Positions 6,729 through 11,201 of a stretch of DNA of 11,201 nucleotides are shown here, one piece after another. How positions within the stretch are numbered: position 1 is the stretch's first letter; each line of letters opens with the position of its first letter. Under the pieces are notes generated by a model. The model saw only the letters and a list, made by a program, of their open reading frames with translations, was not told where the DNA came from and did no database searches. Source of the stretch: Kofleriaceae bacterium (GTDB taxonomy: Bacteria > Myxococcota_A > Polyangia > Haliangiales > Haliangiaceae); the NCBI GenBank assembly GCA_024642805.1, contig JAHEAK010000110.1, forward strand, positions 1 to 11,201. The letters run 5' to 3'. The position numbers and the translations under genes were made by a program.

Positions 6729-7338
6729 GTTGGTCTCCCTCCCCGGTCTCGGAGGATTGGCCTTCGTCGAGCAGTTCAGCCAGCACCGGATCGCTGGCGG
6801 CAATTTTCATGAGCGCACGGCGAGCACGCCAAATGCGCAGCTTGGTTGCCGAGACCGCCGAGCCGACGATGTCGGCGACTTCCGCCACACTGCGGCCGTC
6901 GATCTCGTGCAAGGCAAAGGCGATCCGCGATGCAGGTGGCAGCTGGGCCAGAGCCTCGTACAAACGCCGCACGCCTTCGCGCGAAGCCACCTGAGACCCG
7001 TGGCTCGGGCTGCTGGCACCGAGCTTCTCCGGCTCCTCGACGGGCGTGGGTGTGCTTTGCCGTTTGCGAATGTGGTGCAGGGCGACTCGCACCGTGATGC
7101 GGTCGATCCAGGTCGAGAGCTTGGATTCACCGCGAAAGTTGTGCAGGGAGCGAAAGACCTGGATGAAGGATTCCTGCATCAGATCATCCATCTCGCTGCT
7201 GGCGCCCAGGATGCGGAAGAGGGTCGCGTGCACGCGCTTTTGGTACAGGCGAAAGAGCTCGCGACTGGCCTCCTCCTGGCCTTGCCGGCAGCGGTCGACC
7301 AACAGGGTGTCGGTCACGAGGGTTGTCGGCGTTGCCAC
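6715..7338 (-). CDS. ECF-type RNA polymerase sigma factor
   Basis: A 207-residue sigma70-family factor with only regions 2 and 4, the layout of extracytoplasmic-function sigma factors. Region 2 spans about residues 22-93, with the core-binding DDLMQESFIQVFRSL (51-65) and the promoter-melting part near FRGESKLSTWIDRITVRVALHHIRK. Region 4 spans about 124-176, with the helix-turn-helix GRSVAEVADIVGSAVSATKLRIWRARR. The acidic tail (GQSSETGEGDQHEAQ) is encoded in DNA that also holds the ribosome site and start of the FecR-like gene. The start is placed at the GTG at 7338 because homology to sigma factors begins there; a GTG seven codons on (7317) is possible. The frame stays open far upstream, but that part is opposite the S1 gene and looks non-coding. 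It is probably the first gene of a four-gene operon and may activate it, although I find no convincing ECF promoter upstream. Confidence 0.9.
   Translation of the reverse strand: MATPTTLVTDTLLVDRCRQGQEEASRELFRLYQKRVHATLFRILGASSEMDDLMQESFIQVFRSLHNFRGESKLSTWIDRITVRVALHHIRKRQSTPTPVEEPEKLGASSPSHGSQVASREGVRRLYEALAQLPPASRIAFALHEIDGRSVAEVADIVGSAVSATKLRIWRARRALMKIAASDPVLAELLDEGQSSETGEGDQHEAQ
6734..6743 (-). promoter_or_regulatory. Strong Shine-Dalgarno sequence that decides the FecR-like start
   Basis: GGGAGGGAGA on the minus strand ends 5 nt before the ATG at 6728. It lies inside the 3' end of the sigma gene and favours the 411-residue product over an upstream start at 6803. Confidence 0.85.
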
Positions 7339-7462
7339 GGATAGATTGTGCCGCGCCGCTACCCTTCGGTTACACCCGCCTCCAGAAAAAGCGCCCAAAC
7401 CCGCGCTCAGTCCGCAATTTCCGCCTGTTGTCGCCTGGCCGCCATGGGCTAGGATGCGCGCC
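7339..7462. other. Divergent intergenic region between sigma factor and S1-domain gene
   Basis: This 124-bp region must hold the promoters of both flanking genes. On the plus side there is a plausible -35/-10 pair for the S1 gene. On the minus side a weak CACAAT (7345-7350) lies 6 nt before the sigma start, with TGTAAC 18 bp further upstream (7369-7374). I see no strong inverted repeat and no convincing ECF-type GGAAC promoter. Confidence 0.5.
7428..7455 (+). promoter_or_regulatory. Candidate promoter for the S1-domain protein gene
   Basis: TTGTCG (7428-7433) and TAGGAT (7450-7455) are 16 bp apart. The -10 ends 7 nt before the GTG at 7463, so a transcript would begin at or within a base of the start codon. 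The AGGA at 7451-7454 could instead be read as a short Shine-Dalgarno sequence 8 nt before the same GTG. Both readings support GTG 7463; they cannot both be functional on one transcript. Confidence 0.4.
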
Positions 7463-8668
7463 GTGAGCACACAACACGACGCGAACGACGATTTTGCAGC
7501 CATGCTTGCCGAGTACGAGCCAGCGGCTCGCGGCACGGGACCCAAGCGCGGCCAGATGGTCAAGGGCCGGGTGGTTAGCATCAGCGCCGGCTCGGTCTTC
7601 CTGGATCTGGGCGGCAAGTCCGAAGGCGTGCTCGAGCGCGAGGAGCTGCTCGACAAGGACGGCGAGCTGAGCGTCAAGATCGGCGATTCGATCGAGGCCC
7701 GGGTGGTCGAGATGGATGGTCCCGCAGGTTGTGTGGTCTTGCGACGCGGCATTGCCAAGGGCGCTGACGCCAGCGAGGCCTTGCAAGGCGTCTACGACGC
7801 CGGCATCCCCGTCGAAGGCCTGGTCACCGCGCTCAACAAGGGCGGCCTCGAGGTCGAGGTGGCCGGCATGCGTGCCTTCTGTCCCATCTCGCAGATTGAC
7901 GCTCGCTTCGTAGAAGACGCCAACCACTACGTCGGTCAGAAGTTCCAATTCAAGATCACTCGCCTGGAGCAAGGGCGCGGCAAGAACCCCAACATCGTGC
8001 TGTCCAGGCGAAAGCTCCTGGAAGAGGAGAACGCGGCCCAGGCGGCGGTTCTGCGCGAAACGCTGCGCGAGGGTCTGGTCGTCAAAGGCACGGTCACCAC
8101 GCTCAAGGACTACGGTGTGTTCGTCGACATTGGCGGCATCGAGGGCATGCTGCACATCTCCGAGCTTGGCCATGGTCGTGTCGGTCACCCCAGTGAAGTT
8201 CTGAGTGTCGGCCAACAGATCGACGTCAAGGTGGTCAAGATCGAAGGAGCCGTCGGCAATCGCAAGGAGGAGCGCATCAGCCTGTCGATCAAGGCGCTGC
8301 ACGACTCGCCCTGGGAGAATGTCGGCTCGATGTTCAAAGAGGGCCAGAAGGTGCGCGGCACCGTGGTTCGCTTGCAGCCCTTCGGAGCCTTCGTCGAGCT
8401 GGCCCCTGGCGTCGAGGGCCTGGTGCACATCTCCGAGCTCGGCGCTGGCCGTCGTCTCAACCACCCCCGTGAAGTGTTGGCCGAAGGTGCCGCCGTCGAG
8501 GTCACGATCTTGTCGATCGATCTGGCCCAGCAGCGCATCAGCCTGAGCATGAAGTCGCCCGAGGAGCTGCCCGATCAAGGCGCCGATCGCCAGGCTGTGC
8601 AGGAGGTCAACGCGGCCAACAACAAGGGCCTGGGCACCTTCGCCGACCTGCTCAAGGGCAAGTTCTAG
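7463..8668 (+). CDS. S1 RNA-binding-domain protein with four S1 domains
   Basis: A 401-residue cytoplasmic RNA-binding protein with four S1 (OB-fold) domains at about residues 29-96, 113-183, 202-279 and 292-364. Domains 3 and 4 are the most typical, with DYGVFVDIGGIEGMLHISEL and PFGAFVELAPGVEGLVHISEL; domains 1 and 2 are more diverged. The C-terminus ends in the short motif GTFADLLKGKF. The E. coli ribosomal protein S1 has six domains and about 557 residues, so this is either a short S1 or, more likely, an S1-like paralogue acting in translation or RNA handling. Without the rest of the genome I do not assign rpsA. GTG 7463 is preferred; an in-frame ATG at 7454 would add three residues, and ATG 7502 would remove 13. 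The open frame continues upstream to 7046, but that part lies antisense to the sigma gene and does not look coding. Confidence 0.88.
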   Translation: MSTQHDANDDFAAMLAEYEPAARGTGPKRGQMVKGRVVSISAGSVFLDLGGKSEGVLEREELLDKDGELSVKIGDSIEARVVEMDGPAGCVVLRRGIAKGADASEALQGVYDAGIPVEGLVTALNKGGLEVEVAGMRAFCPISQIDARFVEDANHYVGQKFQFKITRLEQGRGKNPNIVLSRRKLLEEENAAQAAVLRETLREGLVVKGTVTTLKDYGVFVDIGGIEGMLHISELGHGRVGHPSEVLSVGQQIDVKVVKIEGAVGNRKEERISLSIKALHDSPWENVGSMFKEGQKVRGTVVRLQPFGAFVELAPGVEGLVHISELGAGRRLNHPREVLAEGAAVEVTILSIDLAQQRISLSMKSPEELPDQGADRQAVQEVNAANNKGLGTFADLLKGKF

Positions 8669-8701
8669 CTCGTCACACCGCGTCCTGGTCTTCGGGATTG
8701 G

Positions 8702-8758
8702 CGGACACAGGAGAGACACTCCTATGATTTCAGTATCATAGGAAAGTGTTCTTGTCCG
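8702..8758. promoter_or_regulatory. Nested inverted repeats upstream of tetR (probable operator)
   Basis: The core is a perfect 8-bp dyad, CCTATGAT (8721-8728) and ATCATAGG (8735-8742), around a 6-nt centre. It is flanked by ACACT (8716-8720) and AGTGT (8745-8749), and further out by CGGACA (8702-8707) and TGTCCG (8753-8758). The outer arms are offset by 2-3 nt from the core centre. No T-run follows, so it is not a typical terminator. It is AT-rich within GC-rich surroundings and is best read as a protein-binding site, perhaps for the TetR protein or for a second regulator. A TATGAT hexamer (8723-8728) inside it could also be a -10 element. Confidence 0.6.
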
Positions 8759-8780
8759 ACAAAAACAGAACAAGTATTCT
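8752..8780 (+). promoter_or_regulatory. Candidate promoter for the tetR / di-iron enzyme operon
   Basis: TTGTCC (8752-8757) and TATTCT (8775-8780) are separated by 17 bp, the ideal spacing. The -10 ends 9 nt before the ATG at 8790, giving almost no leader. The -35 also lies in a small perfect dyad, TTGTC-C-GACAA (8752-8762). The -10 lies inside the next palindrome, so a bound repressor would block RNA polymerase. Confidence 0.55.
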
Positions 8781-8789
8781 GGTTCTGTT
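8764..8789. promoter_or_regulatory. Palindromic operator abutting the tetR start codon
   Basis: AACAGAAC (8764-8771) and GTTCTGTT (8782-8789) are perfect 8-bp inverted repeats separated by 10 nt; the second ends at the base before the ATG. The site covers the candidate -10 element. Position and size suit a TetR-family dimer and argue for autorepression of the two-gene operon. The half-site GTTCT also occurs at 8748-8752, next to the upstream palindrome. Confidence 0.65.
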
Positions 8790-9485
8790 ATGGCCGATGG
8801 CGAGATCGAGCTGCAATGGGTGCACCCGCCCCTCCAGGAGCGCAGCCAACAGACCATGGAGCGTCTGCTCAGCGCCGCTGAGAGCCTGATCGCCGAGCTC
8901 GGTTTCGCGCACGCGACTGTGGCCGGCATCGCCAAGCGCGCTGACTCCTCGGTCGGCGCGTTCTACGCCCGCTTCAAGGACAAGGACGCGCTCTTGCGCT
9001 GCCTGCTCGAGCGCTTCGTGCAAGATTCGATCGCCACGATCCAAAGCTCGCTGCGGGTCGAGGTCTGGCAAGGGGCCTCCGTCGAGACCATCTGCCGAAC
9101 GCTCATTGGCTTCATCATGAAGATGCTCGGCGAGCGCGAGCATCTCTTGCGGGCGATTGCTCAGCTCACCATCGAGGATCCCGCGCTCAGTGACTATCAC
9201 AACATCATCACCAGCCACTGCGCCGAAGCGCTGCAGGTCCTGGTGCACGAGCGCGGTGAGGAGTTTGGCTGCGCGGAGCCAAGGCGCGCACTGCGAGTCG
9301 TGGTCTGGACCTGCTTGAGCCTGACCGAAGTCTCGGCCATGGGCGGAACCCAGAGCCCGGCCGGTTTGACGCGCGCCGAGTTCCAGACCGAGTTGTGCGC
9401 GATGATTCTCTCGCACTTGCAGATTAGAAAAGCTCTTAGCAGTCCATCCAGCAGTCCAACCGGTAGCCCAGGAGTTAACTCATGA
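8790..9485 (+). CDS. TetR-family transcriptional regulator
   Basis: A 231-residue DNA-binding regulator, probably a dimeric repressor that releases DNA on binding a small ligand. The N-terminal TetR helix-turn-helix domain covers about residues 17-68 (ERLLSAAESLIAELGFAHAT, VAGIAKRADSSVGAFYARFK, DKDALL). Residues about 70-212 form the helical ligand-binding and dimer domain, which is not informative about the ligand. The tail (217-231) is Ser/Pro-rich and contains a 12-bp duplication at 9438-9461 (AGCAGTCCATCC, AGCAGTCCAACC). ATG 8790 is chosen because it keeps the usual basic leader before helix 1; a GTG at 8820 is possible, whereas ATG 8856 would cut into helix 1. There is no Shine-Dalgarno sequence. 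The stop overlaps the next start (ATGA), so the regulator and the di-iron enzyme form one operon, and the enzyme's substrate or product may be related to the ligand. Confidence 0.92.
   Translation: MADGEIELQWVHPPLQERSQQTMERLLSAAESLIAELGFAHATVAGIAKRADSSVGAFYARFKDKDALLRCLLERFVQDSIATIQSSLRVEVWQGASVETICRTLIGFIMKMLGEREHLLRAIAQLTIEDPALSDYHNIITSHCAEALQVLVHERGEEFGCAEPRRALRVVVWTCLSLTEVSAMGGTQSPAGLTRAEFQTELCAMILSHLQIRKALSSPSSSPTGSPGVNS
9470..9474 (+). promoter_or_regulatory. Shine-Dalgarno sequence for the di-iron protein gene
   Basis: AGGAG lies 7 nt before the ATG at 9482, inside the end of tetR. It confirms the start at the ATGA overlap and indicates coupled translation. Confidence 0.8.
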
Positions 9486-10516
9486 GATCGTTTCTGCGCG
9501 GCAAAGACCAACTGGCCTATGACATGTTCGACATGGAGCGCTCGGCTATGGAAGCCAAGCGCTTCAACAAGTGCGAGAACATCTATCACCAGGGCCAGAA
9601 GCTGGCCTGGAACGGCAAAGAGATTCTCGACATGTTGGTCGCCGAGCACGGCAAACCGCAGCTCGACGTCGAAACCCGACACGCACTGCAGCGGGTCTTT
9701 GCCATCATCCTGTGGGGCGAGCTGGCGGCCTGGAAGATTTCCGCGCAGCTGGCCGACAGGCTCGAGCCCCTCGAAGCCAAGATGGCGGTGACCTCGCAGG
9801 TGCACGACGAGGCGCGCCACTTTTACGTCATGCACGACTACTTGAGTCTGCTCGGTGATGTACCCAAGACTCTCGACTACGCGCCTCGCAAGCTGCTCGA
9901 CATGATCCTGCGCGCCGACAACCTGGCCTACAAGATCCTGGGCATGCAGCTGATGGTCGAGACCTTGGCGCTAACCATCTTCCAGACCATTCGCCTGGCC
10001 AAGCCCGAGCCGGTGCTGGCCGAGCTGATGAAATACTACGAGCGCGACGAAGCCAGGCATGTTGGCCTCGGCATGCAGTACTTACCCATGCTCATGAAGG
10101 ACATGAGCAAGCTAGAGATTGCCCGCCTGTTCAGCTTTCAGACTCGCATCCTGGCCTTCAGCATGTGGGAAATGAAGGCCATCGAAAAAGACTTTCAGCA
10201 CCTGGGCATCGATGCTCGCGAAGTCCTGGAGCGCGGTCGCGCCAAGCAGATGACCGTGATGAAGCAGACCTTCGAGAGCCTGGGCCTCGACGCTGAGCGC
10301 GGACCGGTCATCGCGCTGTTTAGCGTGGCCGGCGAGCTGCTCTTCCCCAGCGCCGAGACGCGCGGTGATCGTCAAGCGCAGTGGCGCGCCGCCTGGCGTG
10401 CCTTGCGCAACGAGGATCTGCCCGAGGTCAACGAGGCCGAGCTCGAGGTGCACGAGAAGCACGAGATCATCACCGCCAACACGCCGCGAGTGCGAGAGAA
10501 GCATCTGGCCAGCTAG
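9482..10516 (+). CDS. Ferritin-like di-iron carboxylate protein, putative oxygenase/desaturase-type enzyme
   Basis: A 344-residue soluble helical protein with the six ligands of a ferritin-like di-iron site: Glu80, Glu110-x-x-His113, Glu160, Glu190-x-x-His193. The two ExxH motifs sit in similar helices, DEARHFYVMHDYL and DEARHVGLGMQYL. Spacing between the ligand groups is 30, 50 and 30 residues, nearer to acyl-ACP desaturases than to ribonucleotide reductase R2, where the middle gap is much longer. Enzymes of this fold activate O2 for hydroxylation, desaturation or N-oxygenation; the substrate here cannot be told. Residues about 205-344 extend beyond the di-iron core and are also helical. There is no signal peptide or membrane segment. 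The gene overlaps tetR by 4 bp and so is probably controlled by it, as seen for several lipid- and xenobiotic-modifying enzymes. A peroxidase or iron-storage role is possible but less likely with this length. Confidence 0.82.
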   Translation: MRSFLRGKDQLAYDMFDMERSAMEAKRFNKCENIYHQGQKLAWNGKEILDMLVAEHGKPQLDVETRHALQRVFAIILWGELAAWKISAQLADRLEPLEAKMAVTSQVHDEARHFYVMHDYLSLLGDVPKTLDYAPRKLLDMILRADNLAYKILGMQLMVETLALTIFQTIRLAKPEPVLAELMKYYERDEARHVGLGMQYLPMLMKDMSKLEIARLFSFQTRILAFSMWEMKAIEKDFQHLGIDAREVLERGRAKQMTVMKQTFESLGLDAERGPVIALFSVAGELLFPSAETRGDRQAQWRAAWRALRNEDLPEVNEAELEVHEKHEIITANTPRVREKHLAS

Positions 10517-10529
10517 CTCTGCGCGCGCG

Positions 10530-11102
10530 TTAGCGGAAGCTTTTACCGATGTGCACCGTCGGGAAGACCACGAGCGCACTCTCCTGGTACGCACGGCCGG
10601 CAATGCTGCGCTCGGAGGCACCGGCCGCATAGCCAACGCCGATCCAGGGCACGAGGTAGTAGCCCTCGGCGATCTCGAAGCGCCATCCCGCGCGCACACC
10701 GCCCTGCACGCGACGATCAGCGTCGATGCGCCTGCTCTCGCGATCGACGACCAGGGCATTGATGAGACCGAGCTCGATGCCGGCAAAGGCACCCGTGCGA
10801 TTGCGGTGCCAGAAGACGTCGAGCTTGCTACCAAAGCCATGGAACGACACGTCAAAGCCCTGGTTGCCATGGATGCCCTCGGGCAGCTCGGCCGCGAAAG
10901 CGCCGAGGTCGAGTCGATAGCGAGTGCTAGCCAGGGCTAGGTGCAGGGAGTAGCCAGAGGCCAGGTAGGCGATGGGGTCGATTTCCACCTCGAGCGCTCG
11001 CTCGCTCGCTGGGCTCGTCACCAGATCTGCTGTGTTTCCGGCGACTGCCGAGGTACTGGTTGCAGTTAGCCAAATGCCTATAATCATAAACATCGTTCTC
11101 AT
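10530..11102 (-). CDS. Small secreted protein, probable outer-membrane beta-barrel
   Basis: A 190-residue exported protein. Residues 1-21 look like a Sec signal peptide (predicted cut AVA|GN). The mature part has alternating polar and hydrophobic strands with glycine and aromatics (YSLHLALASTRYRLDLGAF, GFDVSFHGFGSKLDVFWH, GAFAGIELGLINALVV, GVRAGWRFEIAEGYYLVPWI) and ends in a strand finishing GKSFR, as in 8-stranded outer-membrane barrels. I do not recognise a named family, though it resembles hypothetical proteins from other proteobacteria and myxobacteria. The start is uncertain: ATG 11102 gives a good signal peptide, but GTG 11111, ATG 11093 and ATG 11087 are in frame, and none has a convincing Shine-Dalgarno sequence. 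It converges on the di-iron gene with a 13-bp gap and no terminator. Confidence 0.75.
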   Translation of the reverse strand: MRTMFMIIGIWLTATSTSAVAGNTADLVTSPASERALEVEIDPIAYLASGYSLHLALASTRYRLDLGAFAAELPEGIHGNQGFDVSFHGFGSKLDVFWHRNRTGAFAGIELGLINALVVDRESRRIDADRRVQGGVRAGWRFEIAEGYYLVPWIGVGYAAGASERSIAGRAYQESALVVFPTVHIGKSFR

Positions 11103-11201
11103 GACAATCACTATGAGGCATTCTCTTGCGAATCAAAATAGCCATCATGGTATGCACGTAATGCAGAAATGAATATCGAAATGGATTGGACCCTGGCGCG
11201 C
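11103..11201 (-). promoter_or_regulatory. AT-richer upstream region of the beta-barrel gene, with a candidate promoter
   Basis: This stretch is clearly more AT-rich than the rest of the window. On the minus strand CATAGT (plus coordinates 11110-11115) lies 7 nt before the ATG at 11102, with TTGATT (11131-11136) 15 bp further upstream, a short spacing. No credible gene lies here. Confidence 0.35.

Noticed and set aside
6729..6803. 25-residue N-terminal extension of the FecR-like protein
   Set aside because: It lies inside the sigma gene and has no ribosome site, whereas the ATG at 6728 has a very strong one.
6214..7344. 376-residue plus-strand open frame opposite the FecR-like and sigma genes
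   Set aside because: Shadow of two well-supported genes; low-complexity Ser/Thr/Arg-rich product.
7345..7374. Autoregulated ECF promoter upstream of the sigma gene
   Set aside because: No GGAAC-type -35 with a matching -10 at proper spacing was found; only weak hexamers are present.
7046..7462. N-terminal extension of the S1 protein
   Set aside because: It overlaps the sigma coding region on the opposite strand and shows Arg/Ser-rich shadow composition; signals at 7450-7463 fit the shorter gene.
7339..7758. 140-residue N-terminal extension of the sigma factor
   Set aside because: It would lie antisense to the S1 coding region, has Ser/Thr/Pro-rich shadow composition, and sigma homology begins at 7338.
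8721..8742. Rho-independent terminator after the S1 gene
   Set aside because: The stem is AT-rich and no T-run follows; position close to the tetR promoter favours an operator.
7370..8935. 521-residue open frame on the minus strand opposite the S1 gene
   Set aside because: The plus-strand product has four recognisable S1 domains; the antisense product is a low-information shadow and crosses the tetR operators.
11112..11201. A gene start in the right-hand 90 bp
   Set aside because: Only short frames continuing from shadows of the beta-barrel gene are present; composition looks like an upstream regulatory region.

Overview
The window looks like chromosomal DNA from a GC-rich Gram-negative bacterium, most likely a myxobacterium or relative (Myxococcota, former Deltaproteobacteria). 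This rests on the gene content rather than on any database search: an OmpA protein with thrombospondin type 3 repeats, an ECF sigma/FecR pair, a TPR lipoprotein with a metzincin-like region, and a proline-rich protein with a conserved helical C-terminus. There are 11 protein-coding genes, one of them cut by the left edge, packed with very little intergenic space. No RNA gene, insertion sequence or CRISPR array was seen.

Layout. (1) 1-2595, plus strand: the end of a cytochrome c oxidase gene cluster (subunit III fragment, subunit IV), followed closely by a 589-residue TPR lipoprotein whose N-terminal half resembles a metzincin with its catalytic motif lost. (2) 7338-2601, minus strand: ECF sigma factor, FecR-type membrane regulator (overlapping by 14 bp), OmpA/TSP3 outer-membrane protein, and a proline-rich protein of unknown function. 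This reads as one co-oriented envelope regulon. (3) 7463-10516, plus strand: a four-domain S1 RNA-binding protein, then a TetR regulator overlapping (ATGA) a ferritin-like di-iron enzyme. The 121-bp gap before tetR holds two strong inverted repeats. (4) 11102-10530, minus strand: a small secreted, probably beta-barrel, outer-membrane protein.

How they work together. The sigma/FecR pair probably responds to an envelope signal; the OmpA/TSP3 protein is the natural candidate output or partner because it lies directly downstream. The TetR protein very probably represses its own operon, including the di-iron enzyme, through the palindrome that overlaps the tetR -10 element and abuts its start codon. 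The sensed ligand and the enzyme substrate cannot be told from sequence.

The most notable cross-cutting observation concerns translation starts. Genes inside operons (subunit IV, fecR-like, ompA-like, di-iron enzyme) have clear Shine-Dalgarno sequences. Six other starts (826, 3545, 7338, 7463, 8790, 11102) have none or a weak one, but have a -10-like hexamer 6-9 nt upstream, as expected for leaderless transcripts.
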